From the NCBI GenBank assembly GCA_963764215.1, contig CAVXRS010000004.1:1-64000 (forward strand): 64,000 nucleotides of DNA. Reading direction: 5' to 3'. Positions within the stretch are counted from its first letter, which is position 1. Each line of letters begins with the position of its first letter. Positions 9,178 to 19,484 of the stretch are shown here, piece by piece. The position numbers and the translations under genes were made by a program. This DNA comes from JAFDWI01 sp963764215. GTDB lineage: Bacteria; Actinomycetota; Acidimicrobiia; Acidimicrobiales; Iamiaceae. The notes beneath the pieces were generated by a model. It did not search any database and was not told the origin of the DNA. It saw only the letters and a program-made list of their open reading frames with translations.

Positions 9178-9438
9178 GTCCGGCTGATTCTCCTCGACGC
9201 CTGGGGGTCGACCGGATGGTCGACGTGGTGGGAACAACACGGGAACCGATGCGCTCTGGTGCGAGGCCCTGGTTCCTCAAGCTACACGGTGACCTCGGTG
9301 GAACCGGGGAACCACCCGGCGGAACGGCGGAGGTCGATGCCCGACAGGTCTCCGCATTTTGCCAGCGGCACTAGGTCGAACGGACTACGGTGTCCGGATC
9401 GCACCGACCCGGACACCGCATCGGAGAGCGTCCCGCCC

Positions 9439-10485
9439 ATGACGAACTGCCCCAGCCCCGGTCCCCCACGCGAGACCTCCCGCTCGAGGAATTCTCCGAC
9501 CGAGTTGCTGGTCGAAATGGTCGCGCCCGGCGCCCTCGATCAGCTCGGTGGGAGCGATCGCCCCCGCGAGTACGACGACCTCGGCCCGCTCGACGATCCC
9601 GGTGTCCAACTCTCCACCGTGCGATTGATGTCCCACGGGATACTGGCGGCCGACATGGCCGCGGTCAAAGCCGCGGAACGGGCGATCTCCGGACGGAGCA
9701 ACTGCGATCGGGTCCGGATCATCGACACGCTCGGCTCCCTCTCGGCTGCGGCCGAAGAGGCGACGGGGGCTGCCCTGGATCCCCTGGTCCAGGCGGCGGT
9801 CGGGGAGTGCAAGGTGGCCCGTTCGCTGGTGGAAGCGACCCGCCGGGTGCTCCGAACCCGCCAGACCAACCACGACTTCGTGCGGTGGGTCGCACACGAT
9901 CCGGATGGCTTCAGCCGTTGGATCTGGTCGGCGTCGCTGCGCGCCACCGGAGGACGGGTCTGGGATCGCAGCTGGGTCACGATCGCCGAGAAGGTCCAAG
10001 CCGTCGGATGGACCAGAATCTGCCCGGCCCCGCCAGACGATCGTCGTGCGGGTTGGCGCCCTTTCGAAGAATCGGCAGCGATCGCCCGACGAGCGGCGAT
10101 CGATGCGTTGGTCGAGCGGGCGCTCGCTGACGGTTCGACAGAGCGGACCACGGCCTGGCACGATGCGATCGCGCGCGCCGAGCGGACCCCGGGTGCCCAG
10201 ACGTGGGCGTACTTCGCGAATCAGATCCGGAGCGAGATCGGGACCACGACCTGGGCGATGACGAATCAGTCGGTCGCCTACAGGGTGGCCGAGGTCGTCG
10301 ACGACATTCCCCGGATCGCGGGATTCTCGGCGATGATCGCACTGGCCATCGAGGCGTCCACCTCACCGGTACGGGCCGCAGTGGTCACCGTCGGCGCGAA
10401 GGCGTTGCGCCGACACCGCGACATCGAGACCGCACTGGACGCCGCCGCTTGCGAAACGCGACGCCGGGTGCCCGTCGGAGTCTGA
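9439..10485 (+). CDS. Uncharacterised protein, 348 residues
   Basis: I do not recognise this protein. It begins at an ATG with GGAGAG about ten bases upstream. After a polar N terminus it is mostly helical, with repeated Ala/Arg-rich segments (ADMAAVKAAERAISGR, LVEATRRVLRTRQTNHDFVR) and tryptophan-rich stretches (FSRWIWSASLRATGGRVWDRSW). One mildly hydrophobic helix lies near residue 300, but there is no clear membrane segment. The frame is real by codon third-position GC and by being uninterrupted, but it has no motif I can link to a function. It lies upstream of ahpC on the same strand with a 127-base gap. Confidence 0.5.
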   Translation: MTNCPSPGPPRETSRSRNSPTELLVEMVAPGALDQLGGSDRPREYDDLGPLDDPGVQLSTVRLMSHGILAADMAAVKAAERAISGRSNCDRVRIIDTLGSLSAAAEEATGAALDPLVQAAVGECKVARSLVEATRRVLRTRQTNHDFVRWVAHDPDGFSRWIWSASLRATGGRVWDRSWVTIAEKVQAVGWTRICPAPPDDRRAGWRPFEESAAIARRAAIDALVERALADGSTERTTAWHDAIARAERTPGAQTWAYFANQIRSEIGTTTWAMTNQSVAYRVAEVVDDIPRIAGFSAMIALAIEASTSPVRAAVVTVGAKALRRHRDIETALDAAACETRRRVPVGV

Positions 10486-10546
10486 ATCCCCTCCGATCGG
10501 GTATTGATCGCGCCAATCGCTCCCATTGAACCTTTTCATCGCGTCA

Positions 10547-10583
10547 GCCTATTGAAAGTGCACTCCGCATATATAGGCTCTAT
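10547..10583 (+). promoter_or_regulatory. Candidate OxyR-responsive region upstream of ahpC
   Basis: The 127-base gap before ahpC is markedly AT-richer than its surroundings. It holds GCCTAT (10547-10552), its inverse ATAGGC (10573-10578) and a further CTAT (10580-10583), plus TATATA at 10570-10575. OxyR sites are built from ATAG/CTAT elements about 10 bp apart; the elements are here but the spacing is not canonical. Assignment as the OxyR operator is inference from the oxyR gene two positions downstream. Confidence 0.4.
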
Positions 10584-10612
10584 GGAAAGTCCCCGACCGA
10601 CGGAGCCCTTCC

Positions 10613-11176
10613 ATGGCACTGATCAATTCCCACATCGAACCCTTCACCGCAACCGGCTACCGCAACGGCGAGTTCGTCGACGTGAGCGACGCCGACGTCG
10701 CCGGCAAGTGGGCCATCTTCTTCTTCTACCCCGCTGATTTCACTTTCGTCTGCCCGACCGAGCTCGGTGACCTCGCCGACTACCAGGACGAGCTCGAGGG
10801 CCTCGGCGTCGAGATCTACTCGGTGTCCACCGACACCCACTTCACCCACAAGGCGTGGCACGAGACGTCCGACACGATCGGCAAGATCCGCTACACCATG
10901 CTCGGTGACCAGAACTTCACCCTGGCGAACAACTTCGACGTGCTCCGCGAGGGACAGGGACTGGCCGACCGTGCGACCTTCCTGGTGGATCCCGACGGGA
11001 TCATCCAGTTCATGGAGATCACCGCGGAGGGGATCGGCCGCAATGCCGCCGAACTGTTCCGAAAGGTCAAGGCGGCCCAGTACGTCGCCGCACACCCCGG
11101 CGAGGTCTGTCCCGCCAAGTGGGAGGAAGGCGAGGAGACGCTCGCCCCGTCGATCGATCTCGTCGGAAAGATCTGA
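10613..11176 (+). CDS. ahpC: Peroxiredoxin AhpC (alkyl hydroperoxide reductase subunit C)
   Basis: This 187-residue typical 2-Cys peroxiredoxin has the peroxidatic cysteine at C47 in ADFTFVCPTE and the resolving cysteine at C166 in GEVCPAKWEEG, almost exactly the enterobacterial spacing. It reduces alkyl peroxides, H2O2 and peroxynitrite and is recycled by AhpF, encoded 70 bases downstream. This is the AhpF-dependent form, not the AhpD-dependent mycobacterial AhpC. It is cytoplasmic with an ATG start, and is probably induced by OxyR through the upstream region. Confidence 0.97.
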   Translation: MALINSHIEPFTATGYRNGEFVDVSDADVAGKWAIFFFYPADFTFVCPTELGDLADYQDELEGLGVEIYSVSTDTHFTHKAWHETSDTIGKIRYTMLGDQNFTLANNFDVLREGQGLADRATFLVDPDGIIQFMEITAEGIGRNAAELFRKVKAAQYVAAHPGEVCPAKWEEGEETLAPSIDLVGKI

Positions 11177-11246
11177 GCCGACGATCCCGCCCGGACGGTC
11201 GACCGCCGACCGTCCGGGCCACACCCCCTCGTACGTGGAGATCCCC

Positions 11247-12848
11247 ATGCTCGAAGCAAGTCTCACCGAACAGCTCCGTGATCACCTCACCCGGATCACC
11301 GACGACGTCGAGCTGATCGCCACGCTCGACGACGGACCCAAGTCCGTCGAGATGCTCGCATTTCTCGAAGAGGTCACCGCACTGTCGCCGAAGCTGACCG
11401 TGTCGACCGAGGGCAACGACACCCGCCGGCCGTCGTTCGTGATCCGCCGGAGCGGCACCGATGTCGAGGTGACCTTCGCGGCCATCCCGCTCGGCCACGA
11501 ACTGACCTCGTTCGTCCTCGCGCTGCTGCAGGTCGGGGGTCACCCGTCACCGGTCGACCAAGTGCTCCAGGACCGGATCCGCGGGCTCGAGGGCACGTTC
11601 GCCTTCGAGACGTACCTGTCGTTGTCCTGTCAGAACTGCCCCGATGTCGTGCAGGCGCTCGATCTGATGAGCGTGTTGAACCCGGGCATCAGCCACGTTG
11701 CGATCGACGGTGCACTGCACCGGGACGAGGCCGACGAGCGCCAGGTCATGGCGGTACCGACGGTCTTCCTCAACGGGGAACCCTTCGGGCAGGGACGGAT
11801 GACGCTCGCCGAGATCGTCGACCGTCTCGACACCGGCGCCGCGCAGGCCGAGTCCGAACGGCTCGCCGCCGAGGCCCCCTACGACCTGTTGATCGTGGGA
11901 GGCGGGCCGGCCGGCGCGACGGCCTCGATCTACGCCGCGCGCAAGGGGATCCGAACCGGGCTGATCACCCAGCGGTTCGGTGGCCAGGTGCTGGACACGA
12001 TGTCGATCGAGAACTTCGTCTCGGTGCCCGGAACCGACGGCCCGCGACTGGCTGCCGACATGGAACGCCACGTGGCCGAACACGACATCGACGTCGTCAC
12101 CAACCGATCGGTGACCGCGTTGGAACCGGCGACCGCCCCGGGGGAACCGGCGACGGTCATCCTGGACGGGGACGTCGCACTCTCCGCTCGTGCGGTCGTC
12201 ATCGCCACCGGCGCCCGTTGGCGACACATCGGCGTGCCCGGGGAAGAGGAGTACCGGAACAAAGGCGTCACGTACTGCCCCCACTGTGACGGGCCGCTCT
12301 TCGTCGGCAAGCGGGTCGCGGTGATCGGTGGTGGGAATTCCGGTGTCGAGGCCGCCATCGACCTGGCGGGAGTGGTCGCCCACGTGACCCTCATCGAATT
12401 CGACGACGAACTCCGGGCCGACGACGTCCTGAAGAGGAAGCTGGCCAGTCTCGACAACACCCGGGTGATCCTCTCGGCGCAGACGACCGAGATCCTCGGT
12501 GACGGCTCGCGGGTGACCGGTCTCACCTACCGCGACCGACACGGCGGCCGGGAAGAGCAACTCGAGCTCGACGGTGTCTTCGTCCAGATCGGACTGCTCC
12601 CCAACACCGAGTGGCTCGGCGACACCTTGGAGTTGTCCCCGCATGGCGAGATCGTCGTGGACGACCGCGGCCAAACCTCGGCCGAGGGGATCTACGCGGC
12701 CGGCGACTGCACGACCGAACCGTTCAAGCAGATCGTCGTCGCGATGGGCGCCGGGTCGACGGCCGCACTGGGGGCCTTCGACCACCTCATCCGCACCTCG
12801 GCACCGGCACCGTCCGACGGCGCGGAGATGGCCACCGTCCCGTCGTGA
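11247..12848 (+). CDS. ahpF: Alkyl hydroperoxide reductase subunit F (AhpC reductase)
   Basis: This 533-residue flavoprotein has an N-terminal double thioredoxin-like domain with redox pair C128-QN-C131 (LSCQNCPDVV). The FAD site IVGGGPAGATA lies at about residues 217-227. A thioredoxin-reductase-type disulfide C344-PH-C347 (TYCPHCDGP) is followed by the NAD(P)H site VIGGGNSGVEAA and a final FAD motif GIYAAGDCTTEPFKQ. It moves electrons from NAD(P)H to AhpC. The length equals that of full AhpF and not plain thioredoxin reductase. Its TGA overlaps the oxyR GTG, so the three genes form one operon. Confidence 0.97.
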   Translation: MLEASLTEQLRDHLTRITDDVELIATLDDGPKSVEMLAFLEEVTALSPKLTVSTEGNDTRRPSFVIRRSGTDVEVTFAAIPLGHELTSFVLALLQVGGHPSPVDQVLQDRIRGLEGTFAFETYLSLSCQNCPDVVQALDLMSVLNPGISHVAIDGALHRDEADERQVMAVPTVFLNGEPFGQGRMTLAEIVDRLDTGAAQAESERLAAEAPYDLLIVGGGPAGATASIYAARKGIRTGLITQRFGGQVLDTMSIENFVSVPGTDGPRLAADMERHVAEHDIDVVTNRSVTALEPATAPGEPATVILDGDVALSARAVVIATGARWRHIGVPGEEEYRNKGVTYCPHCDGPLFVGKRVAVIGGGNSGVEAAIDLAGVVAHVTLIEFDDELRADDVLKRKLASLDNTRVILSAQTTEILGDGSRVTGLTYRDRHGGREEQLELDGVFVQIGLLPNTEWLGDTLELSPHGEIVVDDRGQTSAEGIYAAGDCTTEPFKQIVVAMGAGSTAALGAFDHLIRTSAPAPSDGAEMATVPS

Positions 12849-13774
12849 ACCTGCGCGACCTCCAGTACCTGGTGGCGGTCGCCGATCACCGCCACTTCGG
12901 TCGTGCCGCCGAGGCGAGCTTCGTCACCCAACCGACGTTGTCCATCCAGCTCAAGAAGCTCGAGAACGAGCTCGGCGTCGAACTGATCGAGCGGACGCCC
13001 AGGCTGGTGCGCCTGACCGACACCGGCGCACGGATCGTCGATCACGCACGCCGCCTCCTGGCCGAGCTGGACACGATCCGCAGCGTCGCCGCCCAGGCCA
13101 ACGACCCGGAGGCCGGGAGCATGCGGACCGGCCTGTTCCCCACCCTCGCGCCGTACCTGCTCCCGCACGTCGTGCCACCGATCCGGGACCGCTTCCCCGA
13201 ACTCGAGTTGCTGCTCGTCGAGGAGAAGACCGACAACGTGATCGAGCGCCTTCGAGACGGCCGGCTCGACGCCGGCATCCTGGCGTCACCGATTTCCTCG
13301 GACACGCTGCGCGTCGAAGTCCTCTTCGTCGAGCATTTCGTGCTCGCCGTGCCCCGCAGCCATCCCCTGGCGGGGGAAACGGGTCCGATTCCGGTCTCGA
13401 GCATCGCGCGGGAACCGATTCTCCTCTTGGAGGAAGGACACTGCCTCCGCGACCAGGCCCTGTCGGTGTGCCGGATGATCGGGGCGGCCGAACGACCCGG
13501 TTTCCGTGCCACGAGCCTGGAGACCCTCCGCCAGATGGTCGCCGCCGGGGTCGGCGTCACCCTCCTACCGGAACTGGCTGTTCAACCGCCCGTGGCCACA
13601 TCGTCCCAAATGAGCCTGATCCGCCTCAGCGAACCGGTGCCGCACCGCGAAATCGTGCTCTGCTGGCGTCCGACCAGCGTGTTCCGCGAGCTGTTGCCCG
13701 AGATGGCGGACCTCATCCGCGCCACGATCGGTCCGCTGGTCGAAGGCGGTGCGGTGGTGCCGCTCACCACCTGA
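12845..13774 (+). CDS. oxyR: OxyR, LysR-type hydrogen-peroxide sensor regulator
   Basis: The 309-residue product has a LysR winged helix-turn-helix at residues 1-60 (FVTQPTLSIQLKKLENELG) and a substrate-binding-like sensor domain. The redox pair of genuine OxyR is present: C200 and C209 in EEGHCLRDQALSVC, matching E. coli C199/C208. On oxidation the disulfide should switch it to an activator of ahpCF and other peroxide genes. The GTG start overlaps the ahpF stop. Being encoded downstream of its target, it may amplify its own production. The gene is complete. Confidence 0.96.
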   Translation: MNLRDLQYLVAVADHRHFGRAAEASFVTQPTLSIQLKKLENELGVELIERTPRLVRLTDTGARIVDHARRLLAELDTIRSVAAQANDPEAGSMRTGLFPTLAPYLLPHVVPPIRDRFPELELLLVEEKTDNVIERLRDGRLDAGILASPISSDTLRVEVLFVEHFVLAVPRSHPLAGETGPIPVSSIAREPILLLEEGHCLRDQALSVCRMIGAAERPGFRATSLETLRQMVAAGVGVTLLPELAVQPPVATSSQMSLIRLSEPVPHREIVLCWRPTSVFRELLPEMADLIRATIGPLVEGGAVVPLTT

Positions 13775-13805
13775 GCATGCTTGCGCGCGTCCGATCCCGG
13801 ACGCC

Positions 13806-14864
13806 TCAACGGGCGCCGCTCAACGCGGACGGCAGGGTCGTCGTCGAGTTGGGATGTTCGGCGCCCTTCGGGGGTTCGTAGCCCTTGCCCTTCACCCAGG
13901 TCCCATAGCGTGGATTGATTTCGATGTCCGCGCTCTGCAGGTACTTGCTGAGGGCCGCTTGCGCCTGGCTGGATCCGGCCTGGCCGAGCTGTTGCTGGAT
14001 CGCGGCCTTTGCCTGGGCGTAGGGCTCGGTCTGGACCTTGCGGACCCGGAAGAGCATGAAGCTCCCACCTGCGACCGGCAAGGGTCCGACGAGAGTGTTC
14101 GCGCCGACATCGGTCAGTTGCCTGACGTCGCCCGGGGTCGCGAACAACTGGGAGACGCTGGTCAGGCTGACACACCCGACGTTGCCGTCTCCCTTCGTGC
14201 CGAACGCCTTCGACGGATTCCCCTGCGAGTCGGGAGGCTGTTGCGCCGCAACGGCCTTGGCGGCGGTGGCGAAGTCGACGGACCCGTTCTGGATCTCCTG
14301 CTTCGCCGAGCTGAGCGGAGCTTCCTCGGTCGCCCCGATCACGTCCATGCAGACCTGGACGAACTGGTTCTTGTTCGCCGCGTAGTACTTGCGCATCTGC
14401 GCGCCCATGTCGACCCGGGCGCCGTAGTAGTTGATCAGCGCCTGGAAATTGGCCTGCGCGTCGACGACCTGGTCGACGAACCAGTTCGGCGCGCCCTTGA
14501 TCGCCTGGGCCTGGGTCGTCTGCAGGGACTGTTTGATCGCCGCCTTGTCCGCTTCGCTCACCTTGGCACCGTGCTGCTCGTTCAGCGCGAGCAGCGCCCG
14601 GTACTGGACCAGGAAGAGTGCGTACTGGGCGGCGTCGGAGATCGGCACGATTCCCCGGCTGGTGTCGCTGGCCGGGGCTCCCGAAAGCTTCGCGAACGGC
14701 ACGATCCCCTGGGAGAAATTCTGCGCGTGGACCGTCTTTCCGTCGACCCGGGCAACCCATGGGGTCCCGGAGTCACAACCCGCGCTCACGGCCACGAGCA
14801 GCGCTACGAGGAGCGCCGCGAGTGCAGCACGCGTGGAGAGACGAGAGGGCGCATCGACGGTCAC
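13806..14864 (-). CDS. SurA/PrsA-like lipoprotein (peptidyl-prolyl isomerase-type foldase)
   Basis: This 352-residue exported lipoprotein has a basic start, a hydrophobic stretch ALAALLVALLVAVSAGC with lipobox ending at Cys, then a SurA-N-type helical domain. A parvulin-like region reads PLPVAGGSFMLFRVRKVQTE near residue 290. The GTG at 14864 is chosen because it gives a proper signal peptide; the open frame continues upstream without sense. It probably helps fold proteins outside the membrane. It lies just downstream of mfd on the same strand, a common actinobacterial arrangement, and converges with oxyR, leaving a 31-base gap. Confidence 0.8.
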   Translation of the reverse strand: MTVDAPSRLSTRAALAALLVALLVAVSAGCDSGTPWVARVDGKTVHAQNFSQGIVPFAKLSGAPASDTSRGIVPISDAAQYALFLVQYRALLALNEQHGAKVSEADKAAIKQSLQTTQAQAIKGAPNWFVDQVVDAQANFQALINYYGARVDMGAQMRKYYAANKNQFVQVCMDVIGATEEAPLSSAKQEIQNGSVDFATAAKAVAAQQPPDSQGNPSKAFGTKGDGNVGCVSLTSVSQLFATPGDVRQLTDVGANTLVGPLPVAGGSFMLFRVRKVQTEPYAQAKAAIQQQLGQAGSSQAQAALSKYLQSADIEINPRYGTWVKGKGYEPPKGAEHPNSTTTLPSALSGAR

Positions 14865-14965
14865 GAGTGCCAAAGCGTATCGGGCCTGGTCCTCGGAGAC
14901 GACTTCCCGGGGTGAACGGCACGCCGGCACGTTCGCTGCCGGCCGACCCGCGGCCGCCCCGGCAT

Positions 14966-17900
14966 TCACTCCGCCGGGGGAGAAGCTCCCGCAACATCCG
15001 ACTGATCGCGATCGCCGGATCGTCCTTGCCCGAGAGCGGCACCGTCACCAGATGCGCCGAGGCAACGTAGTCGCCTCCCCGTACCAGGCGCTTCAGCCGC
15101 ATCTGCACACTTCTCGGCAGGTCCAACGACGTGAGCTTGGCCACCCGAGCCGGTCCACCGAAGCCGGTCCCCTTCGCGACGGTCACGTCGGTGATCCCCA
15201 GTCGCACGCATTCGGCCCGCAGCGTCGCCACCGACAGCAGCGCCTCCGCGGGCGCCGGGATCGGCCCGAACCGATCCTGCCAGTCGGCACGGATCGCGTC
15301 GACGTCGGATGCGTCCGTGACCTCCGACAGGCGTCGGTAGGACTCCAGTCGCAGGTCCTCCCTGGGAACGTAGTCCTCGGGGAGGTGCGCGTCGATCGGC
15401 AGATCGAAGCTGACGCGGAACCGGCTCGGCCACCGACTCGCCCCGCAACTGGGCGACGGCCTCGGTCACCATCTGGCAGTACAGGTCGTAGCCGATCGCG
15501 GCGACATGGCCGGACTGTCCCATCCCCAGCAGATTGCCCGCTCCCGGATCTCCAGGTCCCGCATGGCGATCCGGAATCCCGATCCCAGTTCCGTCGCCTC
15601 GCCGATGGTCTTGAGCCGCTCGTACGCCTGCTCGGTGAGGACCCGTCCGGGTGGCGTGAACAGATAGGCATAGGCGCGCATGCCGGCCCGGCCCACCCGC
15701 CCCCGCAACTGGTGGAGCTGTCCCAGCCCGAGTCGGTCGGCGGCGTCGACGACCAGCGTGTTCACGGTGGGCATGTCGATCCCGGATTCGATGATCGTGG
15801 TGCACACGAGCACGTCGTAGCGTTCGTCCCAGAAGTCCAGGACGACCTGTTCGAGCGTGCCTTCGTCCATCTGGCCGTGCGCGACCGCGATGCGCGCCTC
15901 GGGAACGAGCTCGCGCAGGCGGGACGCGACCATCTCGATGTCGCGCACCCGGTTGTGGACGAAGAACACCTGCCCCTCCCGCAACAGCTCCCGCCGGATC
16001 GCCTCGGCAACCGCCCGCTCGTCGTACTCGCCGACGTAGGTCAGGATGGGTTGCCGGTCGGCCGGCGGCGTGTTCAGCAGCGACAGATCCCGGATCCCGG
16101 TGAGGCTCATCTCCAGCGTGCGGGGTATCGGCGTCGCGGTCAGCGTCAGGGTGTCGACCCCGATCTGCAGCTTCTTGATCGCCTCTTTGTGGGCGACGCC
16201 GAAACGTTGCTCCTCGTCGATCACGAGCAGGCCGAGATTCTTGAACCGCACCGAAGCGCCGAGCAGCCGGTGGGTTCCGATCACGCAGTCGACCTCCCCG
16301 GTTCCCAGACCGGCGATCACCTCGCGTGCCTCACGGTCGGTGAGGAAACGGCTGAGGACCTCGACGCGCACCGGATAGCCCGCGAAGCGGTCCGAGAACG
16401 TGGCGAAGTGCTGCTGCGCCAGCAGGGTCGTCGGCACGAGTATCGCCACCTGGGAACCGTCCTGCAGGGCCTTGAACGCCGCCCGGATCGCCACCTCGGT
16501 CTTGCCGAACCCGACGTCCCCGCACACCAGGCGGTCCATCGGGGTCGCCGCTTCCATGTCGGCCTTCACGTCCTCGATGGCCTTGAGCTGGTCGGGGGTC
16601 TCGACGTACCCGAACGCGTCCTCGACCTCACGTTGCCACGGGCTGTCGGGTTCGAACGCGTGTCCCTCGCTGGCCAGTCGTTGCTGATAGAGCACGACGA
16701 GCTCCTGGGCGATCCGATCCACCTCGGCGCGCACCGCGGCCTTGGTACGTGCGAATTCATTGCCACCCAGCCGGTTCAGGCGTGGCTCCTCGCCGCCAGA
16801 ATACGGGCGCACGACGTCGATCTGGTCGGTGGGGACGAACAGCCGGTCATCGCCCCGGTAGTCGAGTTGCAGGTAGTCCCGGCTGATTCCCGAAAGCGTG
16901 CGCGTGACCATCCCCGCGAAACGGGCGACACCGTGTTGGAAGTGCACGACGAAGTCACCTGGCGACAGGTCGTCGCGGAAGCCGCCCGAATCCCGGCGGG
17001 CACGGGGTCGGCGATGTGCCCTCCGCCGTCCGGTCAGATCGGACTCGGTGAGCAGGGCGAGCTGGGCCCTGGTGAACACGGCGCCCCGTTCGATCGGCCC
17101 CACGAGGACCTTCGCGTCCAGCTCGTAGTTGTCGAGGAGGCGTTCGAGACGGGGCACCGAGCCCGGTGTGTCGGCAGCGACCACGAGTCGGTACCCCTCG
17201 GAGCGCAGCTCCCGTATCTGGCGGATCAGCGCGCTGCCGTCACCGGCGATCGAATTCCAACCGAGGGTTGCGACGCGGGGGACGTCGGGCCCTTCGGGCG
17301 TGGAGACCAGATCGAGGACGGGAAGATCCCGGTCCGACAGCGCCCGGTCGACGTCCACGTGCAGACGGGGCCAGTCGCTCCCCGCTCGCGCGTCCTCGTC
17401 CGTCGGCGCGCTCTGGGCGCCCCAGGTGCAGCGCGAGCGTGCGAGCCAGGTCGTGCTCCTCGGCGGCAAGCTCGGACGCATGATCCCGCAGACGTTTCGG
17501 GTCGCAGAGCACGATGCGCGCCCCGGATCCCACTCGATCGAGGAACACCTCGAGATCGTCCCGCAACCAGGGAAGCCACGATTCCATGCCCTCGAACAGT
17601 TGTCCTTCGGCCAGGCGCTCCCACTGCTCACGCCCCCACGGTTCGGCGGCGAGGAGCCCTTCGGCACGCTCGCACAGCTCCGGCGTCGGCAGGAGCTCCC
17701 GACAGGCGAAGAATCTCACGGCTTCGATCGGGGAGACCGAGCGTTGATCGGTGATCGAGAACGTCGTCAGTCGATCGACCTCGTCGCCCCACAGGTCGAT
17801 ACGTACCGGCGAGTCGTGGGTCGGGCAGTACACGTCCACGATCGAACCCCGCACCGCGAACTCGCCCGGGTGCTCGACCTGATCCTCTCGCTGATAACCC

Positions 17901-18408
17901 GCTCCGGCAAGCCAGCCGGCGAGTTCGTCGCGATCGATCCTGTCCCCGTGGGCCACCGTCATCGGATCGTGTGCCGGCGCCGGGGGGGCGAGACGCTGGG
18001 TGAGCGCCCGCACGGGCGCGACGATCACCCGGGGTACCCGATCCGGGTCTCCTTCCTCGTCTCCCCGCAGGCGCCAGAGCACCTCGTTGCGCCGGGCCAT
18101 CGTCGTCGGCGGTCGGCGAGATCCGCTCGAAGGGCAGGGTCTCCCAGGCGCCGAAGTGGGCGACCGCACCGGCACCCGAGAAACGTCGCGAGGTCGCGGC
18201 TGAGCCGTTCGGCATCGACGCTCCTGGCCACGATCACCACATCGCGGATGCCGACCGCCCCGCGTCGGCGAGACTTGCCAGCACCAGACCACGGGCCGCT
18301 TCCGACGCTGCCAGCGTCGCGTCACGTCGACCCGAGCGTTGCGACGAGCGCGGGCTCCTCGCGCAGCAGGGGCGGCAGATCTTCGAGAGAGGTGAGTCGG
18401 TCGGGCAT
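14966..18408 (-). CDS. mfd: Transcription-repair coupling factor Mfd, with multiple frameshifts
   Basis: Read across frames, this is a complete ~1148-residue Mfd: a UvrB-like N-terminal region, the RNA-polymerase-interacting segment FVVHFQHGVARFAGM, then a RecG-like helicase with VCGDVGFGKTEVAIRAAF (Walker A), VIGTHRLLG, VIDEEQRFGV (DEEQ box), TATPIPRTLEMSL and QLRGRVGRAGM. The C-terminal D7 region ends LLRELLPPAE in the corrected frame. It removes stalled RNA polymerase and recruits UvrA. I count at least eight one-base shifts, near 18320, 18235, 18180, 18110, 17410, 15539, 15420 and 14984. Those at 15539 and 14984 are one base missing from G or C runs. Full family length and conserved motifs argue for sequence error, not decay. 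Confidence 0.9.
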
Positions 18409-18467
18409 CGACGATTCCACGGGCGTTCGGGGCCGTCGGCGAGACTATCGTCGGACCCTACCAGCGG

Positions 18468-19484
18468 ATGAAGGCCGTGGCGAGACCGCTGGATCCCACC
18501 CAGGCTCGCCCCGGCCGGGCGCTTTCGGGGAGACTCGACGACGTGTGGATGACCTGGCAGCAAGCAGGGTGGCTCGCATTCGGGTGCCTGGTGGTCACCG
18601 TGCTGACCACGCGGCTCCCGCACGACGAGCCGATGTCCGGCTGGGTGAGAGGGGCCAACTGGTCGCGCGCGGGTCCTCCGTGAGGTCGGGATCGTCGCCG
18701 GGCTCTATGCCCTGTGGCAGTGGGTCTTCACCCTCACGGTCACCAAGACGGCCGGGGCCGAACGCCAGGGCGGGCCATCGAGCACTTCGAGCGGCGCATC
18801 GGCCTCCCCCCCGAGCTCGACGTCCAGCGTTGGTCGATGAAATCCCGGTACGTGATCGAGTTCCTGAACCGGTACTACGCGTACGTGCATGTCACCGCGA
18901 TGGGCATCCTCATCGTCTGGCTGTTCTTCCGCCACCGCGACAAGTACCCCCGCATCCGCAACATCCTGGCGCTGTCGACGGCGGCGTGCCTGGCGATTCA
19001 GTCGATTCCCGTTGCTCCGCCACGATTTCTGCCCGATCTGGGCTTCGTCGACACGGCCCTGCTCTACGGCCAATCGGTGTACGGCGCGGGGGGTTCGGGG
19101 CTCTCCAATCAGCTGGCGGCCATGCCGTCCGTGCATGTCGACTGGTCGGTGCTGATCGCTGCCGCGGTGATCTGGGCGTCCACGAGCCGGTGGCGGTGGA
19201 TCATCATCGCCCATCCGCTCATCACGATCTGGGCGATCGTGGCCACCGGCAACCACTGGTGGGCGGACGGCATCGTGTCCATCGCCCTGCTCGTGGCCGC
19301 GCTCGGCGTGCTCGAAGGATCGAACGCGGCGCTCGAGTGGTTCCGCCCGAACGCGGCGGAACCCGACCGGCACGAAGGCGGTCGGGTTCCGAACGGCCTG
19401 GTCGATACGGCACCCCACCCGGTGCCGGCCGCTCCGGCCGGTGCCGAGGACGCCGTCGAACTCAGTCGGCCAGGGTCTGGTTGA
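18468..19484 (+). CDS. PAP2-superfamily inositol-phosphotransferase-like membrane protein, frameshifted
   Basis: The last ~220 residues form a multi-span PAP2 protein of the Aur1/inositol phosphoryltransferase type. The conserved blocks are AAMPSVHVDWSVLIA and GNHWWADGI, which hold the two catalytic histidines, separated by membrane helices. Upstream, two one-base shifts (near 18670 and 18775) separate the N-terminal pieces WLAFGCLVVTVLTTRLPH and VGIVAGLYALWQWVFTLTV. These are clearly the first membrane helices of the same protein. It probably acts on lipid phosphates or transfers a polar head group. It is divergent from mfd (60-base gap) and its 3' end overlaps the convergent sod gene by about 20 bases. 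Confidence 0.78.

Noticed and set aside
10486..10612. Canonical ATAG-N7-CTAT OxyR tetranucleotide ladder
   Set aside because: ATAG and CTAT are present but not at the 7-base spacing, so only a candidate regulatory region was listed.
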